From assembly GCF_002250705.1 (NCBI RefSeq), contig NZ_NMVP01000005.1, positions 1 to 64,000 on the forward strand: a stretch of 64,000 nucleotides of DNA. The letters are read 5' to 3'. The position numbers and the translations under genes were made by a program. Below, one piece after another: positions 33,048 to 41,418 of the stretch (position 1 is its first letter; each line of letters begins with the position of its first letter). The notes beneath the pieces were generated by a model. It ran no database searches, was not told where the DNA came from, and saw only the letters and a program-made list of their open reading frames with translations. This DNA is from Enemella evansiae. Lineage in GTDB: Bacteria > Actinomycetota > Actinomycetes > Propionibacteriales > Propionibacteriaceae.

Positions 33048-33983
33048 ATGACTGAGCAGCAGAACGCGCGCATGGCCTGGGGGTGGGGACTGGTGTCCCG
33101 GCACGACTCCGGACAGGTCCTCGACACCTGGTTCCCCGCACCCGCCCTCGGCACCCACGACGGGTCCGAGGCGCCCGACGAACTGGCCGCCGCGGCCGGC
33201 CGGGACGACGTGCGCCAGGTGAGCACCGCGGTCGAGCTGGTCACCATCGATCTGGACACCAAGCCGGCCGACATGCCGGATGCCTACCTGCGGCTGCATC
33301 TGCTCAGCCACACCCTGGTGCAGCCGAACACGATCAACCTGGACGGCCTGTTCGGCGTCCTGACCAATGTCGTCTGGACCTCCGCCGGCCCCTGCGCGGT
33401 GGAGGGCTTCGAGAGCACCCGGGCCCGGCTGCGCGCCGCCCGCGGCCACGTCACCGTCTTCGGGGTGGACAAGTTCCCGCGACTGGTCGACTACGTGATC
33501 CCCACCGGGGTGCGGATCGGTGACGCCGACCGGGTACGCCTCGGCGCCCACCTGTCCCCCGGCACCACCGTGATGCACGAGGGCTTCGTCAACTTCAACG
33601 CCGGCACCCTGGGCACCTCGATGGTCGAGGGCCGGATCTCCCAGGGCGTGGTGGTCGGCGACGGGTCCGACATCGGCGGCGGCGCCTCCACGATGGGCAC
33701 GCTGTCCGGTGGCGGCACCGAGCGGGTCTCGATCGGTGAGCGCTGCCTGCTGGGCGCGGAATCCGGCATCGGCATCGCCCTCGGCGACGACTGCGTGGTC
33801 GAGGCGGGGCTCTATGTCACCGCCGGCACCAAGGTGGATGTGGGCGGTGAGGTCGTCAAGGCCGCCACCTTGTCCGGCAAGGACGGCCTGCTGTTCCTGC
33901 GCAACTCCCAGACCGGCGCCGTCGAGGTGCGCGATCGCACCGGGCGCACCGTGGCGCTCAACGACATCCTGCACGCCAACTGA
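33048..33983 (+). CDS. dapD: 2,3,4,5-tetrahydropyridine-2,6-dicarboxylate N-succinyltransferase
   Basis: A 311-residue trimeric acyltransferase of lysine synthesis, actinobacterial type (Rv1201c-like). The N-terminal domain ends near residue 130; the left-handed beta helix covers about 150-290, with [39 protein letters not shown] and [33 protein letters not shown]. The Glu in MVEGRI is the expected catalytic acid. A leaderless start is set by TAGGGT. It is the partner of dapC and dapE; the following lysozyme-like gene starts 5 bp after it. Confidence 0.95.
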   Translation: MTEQQNARMAWGWGLVSRHDSGQVLDTWFPAPALGTHDGSEAPDELAAAAGRDDVRQVSTAVELVTIDLDTKPADMPDAYLRLHLLSHTLVQPNTINLDGLFGVLTNVVWTSAGPCAVEGFESTRARLRAARGHVTVFGVDKFPRLVDYVIPTGVRIGDADRVRLGAHLSPGTTVMHEGFVNFNAGTLGTSMVEGRISQGVVVGDGSDIGGGASTMGTLSGGGTERVSIGERCLLGAESGIGIALGDDCVVEAGLYVTAGTKVDVGGEVVKAATLSGKDGLLFLRNSQTGAVEVRDRTGRTVALNDILHAN

Positions 33984-33988
33984 GCTCG

Positions 33989-34861
33989 ATGGCACGCGCG
34001 ACCAGCACCGGGCGAACCGGCCGAGCCGGGCGGACCGTCGGCTGTTTCGCGGTGGTGATCCTGATCGTGATCGCGGTGGGCGTGCTCGGGCTCGCCTTCC
34101 TCCGGGACCGGCAGCAGTTGCCGCCGACGCAGTTCGAGCAGCGCTGCGTGGCGACCGCCGACGGCCGCTCGGTGACGCTGACCCGTGAGCAGGCGTACCT
34201 CACCGCGATCATCGTCGGCATCTCGGTGCAGCGCCAGCTCGATCCGCAGGCGGCGACGATCGCGATGGCCACCGCCTATCAGGAGAGCGGGATCCGCAAC
34301 CTCAGCTACGGCGACCGGGACTCGATCGGGTTGTTCCAGCAGCGCCCCTCGCAGGACTGGGGCACCCAGCAGCAGATCATGGATCCCTGGTATGCCAGCA
34401 ATGCCTTCTACAACGCGCTGGTGAAGATCCCGAACTGGCAGAACGGTGACGTCAACGACACCGCCCAGGCCGTGCAGAAGTCCGGCTTCCCGGACGCGTA
34501 CCGCAAGCACGAGCAGAACGCGGTGGTGCTGAGCAAGGTGTTCACCGGTCAGGCACCCGGCGGGTTGTCCTGCTTCGACGAGCGCAGCAACGCGGGCCAG
34601 CCCGACGCGTTCAGCACCCAGCTGGCACTCACCCACGGCAAGCTCAGCACCCGCACCTCCGGCAAGACACTGACGATCACCGCCCGCAATCCCCAGCAGG
34701 CCTGGTCGATCGCGCATTACGCCACCGCGAACGCCGGCCTGCAGGGCATCGCCCGGGTGGAGACCAATGCCCGCAGCTGGGAACCCGACGGCAACTCGAT
34801 GCCGAAGTGGATCAGCGCCGGCAGCAGCGGCGAACGGACGGTCATCGTCACCTTCCGCTGA
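33989..34861 (+). CDS. Membrane-anchored lytic-transglycosylase-like protein
   Basis: A 290-residue protein. After a basic N-terminus, one transmembrane helix (residues about 17-38) anchors it outside the membrane. The region IIVGISVQRQLDPQAATIAMATAYQESGIRNLSYGDRDSIGLFQQRPSQDWGT (about 75-130) has the lysozyme-like fold: Glu in AYQES would be catalytic and SIGLFQQRPSQDWG the substrate motif. Such actinobacterial proteins are often mislabelled as heavy-metal transporters. A C-terminal domain of about 90 residues follows. The start is only 5 bp after dapD, so they are probably co-transcribed. Confidence 0.72.
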   Translation: MARATSTGRTGRAGRTVGCFAVVILIVIAVGVLGLAFLRDRQQLPPTQFEQRCVATADGRSVTLTREQAYLTAIIVGISVQRQLDPQAATIAMATAYQESGIRNLSYGDRDSIGLFQQRPSQDWGTQQQIMDPWYASNAFYNALVKIPNWQNGDVNDTAQAVQKSGFPDAYRKHEQNAVVLSKVFTGQAPGGLSCFDERSNAGQPDAFSTQLALTHGKLSTRTSGKTLTITARNPQQAWSIAHYATANAGLQGIARVETNARSWEPDGNSMPKWISAGSSGERTVIVTFR

Positions 34862-34865
34862 CCCG

Positions 34866-34929
34866 ACGCTCATCGAGTAGGCCGCATGCGCAGCGAAGCG
34901 GAGCAATGGCGGCCGTGTCGAGATGAGCG
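34866..34929. repeat. Intergenic REP-like repeat
   Basis: GCTCATCGAGTAGG...GCGCAGCGAAGCGGAGC...GGCCGTGTCGAGATGAGC, an imperfect inverted repeat about 62 bp long. It lies between convergent genes. The same layout recurs in the window. Confidence 0.75.
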
Positions 34930-34932
34930 GTA

Positions 34933-36060
34933 TCAGCCGGCGACGGCGGCCAACCGGCTTACCGCGGCGTCGATGCGCTCATCGGTGGCGGTCAGCGCGA
35001 CCCGCAGATGGTCGGCCGAGTCGTTGCCATAGAAGTCCCCCGGCGCGGCCAGGATTCCCTGCTCGGCAAGGAAATCCAGCGATGCACGACCGGACTCCCC
35101 GCGGGTCACCCACAGATAGAGCCCCGCCTCCGAGTGCTCGATGGTGAACCCGACCGCCTCCAGCGCCGGTCGCAGCACCGCGCGCCGGCGCCGATAGCGT
35201 TCCCGCTGCTGTGCGACGTGCTGCTCGTCATCCAGCGCGGCCGCCATCGCGGCCTGCACCGGCTCGGGCATGATGAACCCGGCGTGCTTGCGCACCTCCA
35301 GCAGCTCGGCCAGCAGTGCCGGGTCACCGGCGACGAACCCGGCCCGGTAACCGGCCAGGTTGGAACGCTTGGACAGCGAGTGCGCGACCAGCAGATTGGC
35401 GTGGCTGTCGCCGCAGATGTCGGGGTGCATGACCGAGACCGGATCGACCTCCCAGCCGAACTCCAGATAGCACTCGTCGGAGGCCAGGATCGCGTCGTGC
35501 TCGCGGGCCCAGTTCACCCAGCCGCGCAGCAGCCCGGGATCGCTGACCGCACCGGTCGGATTGGACGGCGAGTTGATCCAGGCCATCGTCGCCGCGGGCG
35601 CGGTGTCCGGATCGTCGGTGACGACCACCCGGCTGCGGCTCAGCCCCCCGCCGACGGCGTAGGTCGGGTAGGCGACGCTCGGCACGATCAGGGTGTCGTC
35701 GCTGCCGAGCCCGAGCTGGGACGGCAGGTTCGCGACGATCTCCTTGGTCCCGATCGCGGGCACCCCGGCCAGCTCACCGAGACCCTGGACCCCGCAGCGC
35801 CGGACCAGGAAGTCGGCCATCGCCTGCCGCAGCCGCGGCGTACCGATGGTGACCGGATAACCCGGGGAATCCGCCGCCTCGATGAGCGCCCGCTGCACCA
35901 CCTCGGGAACCGGGTCGACCGGCGTACCGACCGACAGGTTGATGATCCCGTCGGGATGCGCGGCGGCCCGCTGCTTCGCGCCGGCGATGGTGTCCCAGGG
36001 AAAGTCCGGGAGCGCCGCCGCGAGGGGTTGCCTGACGCGTCCGCCGCGCGGCTCGATCAC
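34933..36060 (-). CDS. dapC: N-succinyldiaminopimelate aminotransferase
   Basis: A 375-residue class I/II PLP aminotransferase. The Schiff-base Lys is in HSLSKRSNLAGYRAGF; NSPSNPTGAVSD and DECYLEFGW hold cofactor-binding residues; the C-terminal Arg is in HLRVALT. It corresponds to the DapC paired with FdxC in mycobacteria (Rv1178/Rv1177). The GTG start at 36060 overlaps the ferredoxin stop by 4 nt (GTGA), a decisive coupling. It would supply the amino transfer step between DapD and DapE. Confidence 0.92.
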   Translation of the reverse strand: MIEPRGGRVRQPLAAALPDFPWDTIAGAKQRAAAHPDGIINLSVGTPVDPVPEVVQRALIEAADSPGYPVTIGTPRLRQAMADFLVRRCGVQGLGELAGVPAIGTKEIVANLPSQLGLGSDDTLIVPSVAYPTYAVGGGLSRSRVVVTDDPDTAPAATMAWINSPSNPTGAVSDPGLLRGWVNWAREHDAILASDECYLEFGWEVDPVSVMHPDICGDSHANLLVAHSLSKRSNLAGYRAGFVAGDPALLAELLEVRKHAGFIMPEPVQAAMAAALDDEQHVAQQRERYRRRRAVLRPALEAVGFTIEHSEAGLYLWVTRGESGRASLDFLAEQGILAAPGDFYGNDSADHLRVALTATDERIDAAVSRLAAVAG

Positions 36061-36383
36061 TCGTCGTGTTCCTGCGGGGGCAGATCCTTGACGAACTGGT
36101 GATCGTCGTCGACGACGCCCATCTTGGACGCACCACCGGGCGAACCGTACTTGTCGAAGAACTGCACGTTCACGTCGTAGTAGTTGGCCCACTCGCTCGG
36201 AACGTCGTCCTCGTAGTAGATCGCCTCGACCGGGCAGACCGGTTCGCACGCACCGCAGTCAACGCACTCGTCGGGCTGGATGTAGAGCATGCGTGCACCC
36301 TCGTAGATGCAGTCGACGGGACACTCCTCGACACAGGCACGGTCCTTAAGGTCCACGCATGGTTGAGCAATGATGTAGGTCAA
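36057..36383 (-). CDS. fdxA: 7Fe (3Fe-4S/4Fe-4S) ferredoxin
   Basis: A 108-residue ferredoxin. TYIIAQPCVDLKDRACVEECPVDCIYEG contains the first cluster ligands (Cys-x7-Cys-x3-Cys-x3-CP) and ECVDCGACEPVCPVEAIYYEDD the 4Fe-4S motif CxxCxxCxxxCP. The C-terminal tail (NYYDVNVQFFDKYGSPGGASKMG) is typical of actinobacterial FdxA/FdxC. The start is TTG at 36383, with GGAG 7 nt upstream; no ATG or GTG is placed suitably. It is co-translated with dapC. Confidence 0.93.
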   Translation of the reverse strand: MTYIIAQPCVDLKDRACVEECPVDCIYEGARMLYIQPDECVDCGACEPVCPVEAIYYEDDVPSEWANYYDVNVQFFDKYGSPGGASKMGVVDDDHQFVKDLPPQEHDE

Positions 36384-36470
36384 CGTTCCACTCCTCGTCC
36401 CGCGCCCCTTCGGCGCTGCTGTCCAACCTAGTATCGCGTCCCGCTCCCCCGCCTCGCAAAGGACCCTCCG

Positions 36471-37022
36471 ATGGTGAGACATGACCCACTCGATCGGCTC
36501 GAGGGGGTACGCCCCGGCATGCGGCTCTCGCTCCGGCTGGGGACCGAGGGCCAGGTCACCGATCTGATCGGATTGCTGCTGTCGTTGGACGATCTGGAAC
36601 TGCACATCGAGGACCGCCGCGGGGTGCGGCACACGGTGTCCCGGGGTGAGATCCTGTTCGCCCGCCGGATCCCGACGGTGCCGCGCGGCCGGAACCCGCT
36701 GGCCTTCGAGACCGGCGGCCTGCGCGCCCTGGCCCACGACGACTGGCTCGCCGGCACCGGTGACTGCTGGGTGGCCCGGCTCGTCGATCTGGTCGATCAC
36801 CTGGACGACAGCGGGGTCACCGCGGAGGCCGGCGACCGGGTGCACCGCGGTGAATCGCGGGCACTGGTGAACGGCGAGTGGGTCGCCGTCCGACTCGCCG
36901 ACGCCGCCGCGCTGGAACCGCTGGCCGCCTGGGCCGCCCGCCGCGGCGCCCGCAACCTGGTCCTCACCAGCGACCTCCCCGCGACCACCCTCGCCGGGCT
37001 CGGCCTGACCACCATCCAGTAG
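36471..37022 (+). CDS. Rv0428c-like N-terminal domain protein, lacking a full GNAT domain
   Basis: A 183-residue protein. The first 75 residues (VRPGMRLSLRLGTEGQVTDLIGLLLSLDDLELHIEDRRGVRHTVSRGEILFARRIPTVPRG) match the SH3-like N-terminal domain of the Rv0428c-type acetyltransferases. The remaining 100 residues lack a recognisable GNAT core motif (Q/RxxGxG/A). It may be a short family member with a degenerate C-terminus. It is divergent from fdxA. The role is unknown. Confidence 0.55.
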   Translation: MVRHDPLDRLEGVRPGMRLSLRLGTEGQVTDLIGLLLSLDDLELHIEDRRGVRHTVSRGEILFARRIPTVPRGRNPLAFETGGLRALAHDDWLAGTGDCWVARLVDLVDHLDDSGVTAEAGDRVHRGESRALVNGEWVAVRLADAAALEPLAAWAARRGARNLVLTSDLPATTLAGLGLTTIQ

Positions 37023-37064
37023 CGTTCCGGACATCCCATCAACCACCCCCAGCCGAGGAGAACC

Positions 37065-38015
37065 ATGGGAGCAACACAGTTCACCCGCCGCGGCGTGCTC
37101 GGTCAGGCGGCCGGTGTCGCCGCCGCCGGCACCCTGGCCGCCACCTTCGGATCGTCGTCGAAGGCGACCGCCGCGCCGGCGGACAACGGTGCCGGCGCCG
37201 CGCTGATCGGCCGCGCGAAGGAGCCGGATCTGCACGCGATGAGCTTCAACATCCGCTACGACCGGGAGGGGATCACCAAGCCCGGGGAGCCGGACTACTG
37301 GCCCGAGCGGGCGCCGCTGGTGACCGAGTTCCTGAAGCGGGAGCAGCCGACACTGCTCGGCGTCCAGGAGGCCGAGTGGAACCAGCTGCCCGCGATCGAG
37401 GCGGGCCTGGGCAAGGACCACCGGATGCTCGGCTACGGTCGCGCGGGCGGGTCGGCGGGTGAGTACTCGGCGATCTTCTATGACGACCGGCGGCTCGAGG
37501 CGCTCGAGTGGGACCAGTACTGGCTCTCCGACACCCCCGACGTGATCGGCTCGGCGACCTGGGGCAACCGGGTCACCCGGATCGTCACCTGGGTGCGCTT
37601 CACCGATCGGGAGACCGGCAAGGAGTTCCTGCACATCAACTCCCATTTCGATCACCAGTCGCAGAACGCCCAGGTGCGCAGCGCGGAGACGGTACGCGAC
37701 CAGATCGCCGCCAGCGGTCTGCCGGTGATCTTCACCGCCGACACCAACGCCGCCGCCGAGCAGTCGGTGCCCTACGACGTGCTGGTCACCAACGGCGGCC
37801 TGCAGGACACCTGGCTGGCCGCCGCCAAGCAGCTCACCCCGCGCGTCGGCACGTTCCCGAACTACAAGACGCCCGATCCGGCGGGAGTGCGGATCGACTG
37901 GATCCTCGCCACCAGGGGAATCCAGGTCCTTGAGGCGGCCATCAACACCTGGACCCGGCGCGGCCGCTGGCCGAGCGACCACACCCCCGTCCAGGCGCTG
38001 CTCCGGCTCCCCTGA
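37065..38015 (+). CDS. Tat-exported endonuclease/exonuclease/phosphatase family protein
   Basis: A 316-residue protein. The N-terminus has a Tat signal (FTRRGVLGQAAGVAAAGTLAATF, residues 6-28, with RRG in place of the strict RRxFL context) and a likely cleavage at about Ala39-Ala41. The EEP fold shows SFNIRYD, GVQEAEWNQL (metal Glu), SHFDHQSQNAQ, FTADTNA, and the final DWIL/SDHTPV with catalytic Asp and His. It is a secreted metal-dependent phosphodiesterase or phosphatase; the substrate is unknown. GAGGAGAACC precedes the ATG. The repeat cluster begins at its stop codon. Confidence 0.83.
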   Translation: MGATQFTRRGVLGQAAGVAAAGTLAATFGSSSKATAAPADNGAGAALIGRAKEPDLHAMSFNIRYDREGITKPGEPDYWPERAPLVTEFLKREQPTLLGVQEAEWNQLPAIEAGLGKDHRMLGYGRAGGSAGEYSAIFYDDRRLEALEWDQYWLSDTPDVIGSATWGNRVTRIVTWVRFTDRETGKEFLHINSHFDHQSQNAQVRSAETVRDQIAASGLPVIFTADTNAAAEQSVPYDVLVTNGGLQDTWLAAAKQLTPRVGTFPNYKTPDPAGVRIDWILATRGIQVLEAAINTWTRRGRWPSDHTPVQALLRLP

Positions 38016-38270
38016 CGTTCATCGAGTAGCGCCGCCGGCGCAGCGAAGCGGAGGTCGTCCCCCCACACGTTCATCGAGTAGCGCCGCCGGCGCAGCGAAG
38101 CGGAGGTCGTCCCCCCACACGTTCATCGAGTAGCGCCGCCGGCGCAGCGAAGCGGAGCCGGCGGCGCGTGTCGAGATGAACCCCCTGGCTCATCGAGCAG
38201 GTTGCGCAGCGACCTCCCCCGCACGCTCATCGAGTAGGTCGCGCAGCGACCGTGTCGAGATGAACGTGAC
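38015..38270. repeat. REP-like repeat cluster with 52-bp tandem units
   Basis: A 52-bp unit beginning ACGTTCATCGAGTAGCGCCG occurs at 38015, 38067 and 38119 (the third ends as a full inverted copy with GTGTCGAGATGAAC at about 38168-38181). Two further partial copies (GCTCATCGAGCAGG at 38188, GCTCATCGAGTAGG at 38224) follow, the last ending GTGTCGAGATGAACG. No gene is present in these 254 bp. Confidence 0.85.
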
Positions 38271-39058
38271 TAGTCGATGAGCGTGACGTCGTCACCGAGG
38301 GTGAGTTCGCCGTCGGCGAGGGCGACCAGTGAGACCCCGAAGATCGGCTCGGGGAGGTCGAGGCCGCGGGTCAGGGTACGCAGCACGTTCAGGTCACGTT
38401 CCCCGGTGCTGGGGTTGGCGTGGGTGGCCAGGCAGCGCACCAGCGGCTGGTGCACCCGGAACCGCATCCCGCCGATGGCGATCTGGCGGCCGGCCCAGCC
38501 GAGTTCGGCCAGCGGTTCGACCCCGTCGATGATCACGTTGGAGCGGAACCTGACCTGGTCCACCTCGCCGCCGGTCGCCTCGGCGAACGCCTCGATGCTG
38601 GCCCGGCTGTGCAGGGTGACGTACCCCGGCTCGCGATCCTGCAGCTGCGGGGTGCGGCCGTCGCCGACCACACGCAGCGGCCGATGCGGTGAATCCGCCG
38701 GCAGGTCCACCTCGGGCTGGTCGGCGAGCAGGGCCGCGACCCGCTGCCGGCCGGCGGCGTCGAGGGGCTCGTCGGCGATCAGCTCGTCGCCGCGCAGCAG
38801 CCGGATCCGGTCACCGTCGGTGTGCACCGTCAACCGGGCGATCGACGGGGTGTTCATCAGCACCACCATCTGGCGCTTGGTGCCCCAGCCGTCGCCGGTC
38901 TCCTCCGCATCGGCGTACCGGAATCCCAGCACCCGGTCCCCGACGACCCGACTCTCGAGTACCGTCAACCGATCGAGGGTCTGCGGACCGAAACCCTTGA
39001 CCGGGTAGCGATCCAGCCGGACGACGTGGCTTCGACTCGCTGGCGCTCGCTCAGCCAT
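38270..39058 (-). CDS. MOSC-domain protein with N-terminal beta-barrel
   Basis: A 262-residue protein. VVRLDRYPVKGFGPQTLDRLTV (residues about 12-33) is the N-terminal beta-barrel motif, and RFRSNVIIDG and RCLATHANPSTGERDLNVLRTL form the MOSC domain with its conserved Cys in VRCLAT (about residue 217). MOSC proteins transfer sulfur to the molybdenum cofactor or act in N-hydroxylated compound reduction; the precise role here is unknown. The first dozen codons (AERAPASRSH) lie inside a copy of the intergenic repeat, which supplies the ATG at 39058. Confidence 0.8.
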   Translation of the reverse strand: MAERAPASRSHVVRLDRYPVKGFGPQTLDRLTVLESRVVGDRVLGFRYADAEETGDGWGTKRQMVVLMNTPSIARLTVHTDGDRIRLLRGDELIADEPLDAAGRQRVAALLADQPEVDLPADSPHRPLRVVGDGRTPQLQDREPGYVTLHSRASIEAFAEATGGEVDQVRFRSNVIIDGVEPLAELGWAGRQIAIGGMRFRVHQPLVRCLATHANPSTGERDLNVLRTLTRGLDLPEPIFGVSLVALADGELTLGDDVTLID

Positions 39059-39100
39059 CGTGGGCCTCCCGCGCTCGCTCAACCATCGTGGCTCCCGCTC
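39029..39100. repeat. Copies of a related repeat (GGCTGAGCGAGCG...GAGTCGAAGCC)
   Basis: On the minus strand GGCTGAGCGAGCGCCAGCGAGTCGAAGCC (39057-39029) covers the first codons of the MOSC gene; a second partial GGTTGAGCGAGCGCGGG lies at 39084-39068. The same motif is at 45089-45119 and 59392-59430. Confidence 0.7.
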
Positions 39101-40820
39101 AGGGTTTGGTGCACTTGATCTCGTCGGTCGCGGAGTACTTCCAGCTCTGGTCCTCGCGCTTGACGACCTGCCCGTTGACCTTGAACAGCCGGTAGTAGCT
39201 CGCGGTGAAACCGGGCGAGGCCGACTGCGGCTCGCAGGTCGGCGAGTTGTCGGTGATCGTCTTGCCGTTGTAGAAGTTCGACTTCGTCGGCTCCGGGGAC
39301 TCGATGTCCCACTTCTTGGTGCCCCAGATCTTGACCGTGATCGAACCCTTGCCGCCCGGGGAGGACCGGTTGACCGACGACTCCAGATAGATGGCGTTGT
39401 CGGTGGTGTTGCGGAACTTCACATCGATCACACCGGAATAGATCGTCGACTCCCGGCCCGCCGGGTAGCGGTCGAAGTAGAGGGTGTGCGGCTGATGCTG
39501 GACGTCTTCCAGGCCGGCGAACCAGGCCGCGTTGAACACGGTGGTGGCGGACTGGGAGATGCCGCCGGCGTTCTCCTTCTTCAGCTTGCCGCCGTCGATC
39601 ACATATCCGTCGACGTAACCGGAGCTGCGGCTGCCGAGCGCCTTGTCCAGCGAGAACACCTCACCCTTGGGCACGGTGTTGCCGCTGATCCGCTGGGCGG
39701 CCAGGCCGAGGTTGGTGTTGCGGTAGTCGGCGTGCGGGTAGTAGGTGGTGAACTCCCCGATCACTTCCTTGGGCAGCTGCTGGTTGGCCTGCTCGGTGGT
39801 GAACTTCGCCGGCGCCGGGGTCAGCTCGGCCTTCACCTCGCGCTTGTCGGTCGTCGGCACCGCGGGCAGCACGGCCTTGAGGAAGTTGTCCTTGCCGAGC
39901 TGGGCACCATCGACCGAGGGCACCACCGTCGGTCGGCCGCCCTCGAACTTGAACTGGGCGTCCTTCGGTTCCTTCAGATCCAGCTTCTTGATCGCCGACT
40001 GGGCCTCCTTGAACAGCTTCTCGCCGTCGGTGCTGCCCTGCAACTTGTCGCCCTCGACCTTGATCGTGCTCGAGTTGCCGATCATCGTCGGGGTGACCTC
40101 GACGACCCCCTTGCCGGTGTCCACCTTGATCGGCCCGGAGACCGCCGGCCCGGCATAGCTGTTGACGACCTCCTCGACCTTCGCATCGGTGATCGTCGGC
40201 GGGGTGCGCTTGATCTTCGCCTCGACATCGGTCTGGTTCAGGTACGCCGACTTGAGCGTGTTGGTCAGCTCGGTCTGGCGCAGCTCGATCGCGTCCTCAC
40301 CGGGGGTACGCTTCAGCTCCGCGCCGGCGAAGGCGACCGTGGCGTCCTTGGGCTCCTTGTTCACCTGACCGGCCAACTGGCCGACCGCGCCGGTGAGCTT
40401 GTTCTGGTCGACCCGGGTCACCGGCTCGATCGCGCCGCCACCGGTGAGCACCCGCCAGATGTGGGTGGGCGCCAGGCTCTTGCCGGCACCCGCCTGGTCG
40501 ACGGTCTGCGGGTAGTCGACGCTCATCCCCGCGTCCGAGGGCTTCAGCTCCAGCCGTCGGCCCTCGGCGTTGATGACGAACGGCTTGTCCGCCTGGCCGG
40601 CGTATTCGGTCTGCAGCTTGCTGACCGCCTCGTCGGCGGTCAGCCCGCCGATCTGGATGCCGGCCATCGAGGTGTTCTTGGGCAGCTTGTCCCCGGCCAT
40701 CGCATATCCGGCGAAGTAGATGCCACCGAGCACCAGCAGCAACCCGATCAGCACCAGAAGGATGATCCTGCCCTTGCGGGAGCGCGTTCTGGGCGCGGGT
40801 GTACTCACTTGGGTGGTCAA
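39099..40820 (-). CDS. VanW family protein with peptidoglycan-binding-like repeats
   Basis: A 573-residue protein. A basic tail and a transmembrane helix (residues about 18-42) precede a large extracellular part. Residues 55-320 contain PG_binding_4-like segments (AGIQIGGLTADEAVSKLQTEY, VVPSVDGAQLGKDNFLKAV). The VanW domain is at about 345-500: GEFTTYYPHADYRNTNLGLAAQRISGNTVPKGEVFSLDKALG...NAGGISQSATTVFNAAW. It is probably a cell-wall-associated protein of unknown activity. The start is TTG at 40820 (AAGG upstream) or GTG at 40808. It is followed by repeat DNA. Confidence 0.88.
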   Translation of the reverse strand: MTTQVSTPAPRTRSRKGRIILLVLIGLLLVLGGIYFAGYAMAGDKLPKNTSMAGIQIGGLTADEAVSKLQTEYAGQADKPFVINAEGRRLELKPSDAGMSVDYPQTVDQAGAGKSLAPTHIWRVLTGGGAIEPVTRVDQNKLTGAVGQLAGQVNKEPKDATVAFAGAELKRTPGEDAIELRQTELTNTLKSAYLNQTDVEAKIKRTPPTITDAKVEEVVNSYAGPAVSGPIKVDTGKGVVEVTPTMIGNSSTIKVEGDKLQGSTDGEKLFKEAQSAIKKLDLKEPKDAQFKFEGGRPTVVPSVDGAQLGKDNFLKAVLPAVPTTDKREVKAELTPAPAKFTTEQANQQLPKEVIGEFTTYYPHADYRNTNLGLAAQRISGNTVPKGEVFSLDKALGSRSSGYVDGYVIDGGKLKKENAGGISQSATTVFNAAWFAGLEDVQHQPHTLYFDRYPAGRESTIYSGVIDVKFRNTTDNAIYLESSVNRSSPGGKGSITVKIWGTKKWDIESPEPTKSNFYNGKTITDNSPTCEPQSASPGFTASYYRLFKVNGQVVKREDQSWKYSATDEIKCTKP

Positions 40821-40887
40821 GTTTCTACCTTCTGACGGGAGACGAACGCGTCCGATAGTACGACAACCGAAGTCCCGGGCTGAATTC

Positions 40888-41418
40888 TCAACCGGGTCCG
40901 GGCAGGAAAGCCCCCCGAAAATAGGTCAGCGGACGCCCGGGCCGTTCGGTGACCCAGCAGCTGTGGACGGCGCCGATCAGCAGGCTGTGATCGCCCGCCT
41001 CGACGACCCGGTCGGTGACGCATTCGAACCAGGCCAGGGACCCGAGCAGCAGCGGCGACCCGGTGATGGTCGAGATCCGGTGCGGCACGGTCTCGAACTG
41101 GCGCAGCCGGTCCCGGTGCGCGTCGGAGAAGTGCCGGGCCAGTTCCAGCTGGTCGGCGCCGAGCACCGACACCGCCCAGGCGCCGGCGTCCAGCACCGGC
41201 CGATGGAACCGCCCGCCCCGGGCCACCGAGACCATCACCAGCGGCGGGTCGAGGGAGAGCGAGGTGAACGAGTTCGCGGTCATCGCGTACTGGATCTCCC
41301 CCGCGTACGCAGTGATCACCGTCACCCCGGTGGCGAAGGTGGCCATCCCGCGGCGCAGGTGCTCTGCCGCTGGTACGCCGGCGACCAGGTCGTCGCGCGG
41401 TTCGGCCGGCTCACTCAT
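40888..41418 (-). CDS. Flavin reductase family (FMN-binding) protein
   Basis: A 176-residue protein. HLRRGMATFATGVTVITAYAGEIQYAMTANSFTSLSLDPPLVMVSVARGGRFH is the FMN-binding split barrel typical of flavin:NADH reductases serving two-component monooxygenases; DHSLLIGAV and PLTYFRGAF close the fold. It overlaps mshB by 8 nt. Its oxygenase partner is not next to it. Confidence 0.88.
   Translation of the reverse strand: MSEPAEPRDDLVAGVPAAEHLRRGMATFATGVTVITAYAGEIQYAMTANSFTSLSLDPPLVMVSVARGGRFHRPVLDAGAWAVSVLGADQLELARHFSDAHRDRLRQFETVPHRISTITGSPLLLGSLAWFECVTDRVVEAGDHSLLIGAVHSCWVTERPGRPLTYFRGAFLPGPG

Noticed and set aside
38015..38270. Possible CRISPR-like array because of regular 52-bp spacing
   Set aside because: The units are identical throughout with no unique spacers, and no cas genes are near.
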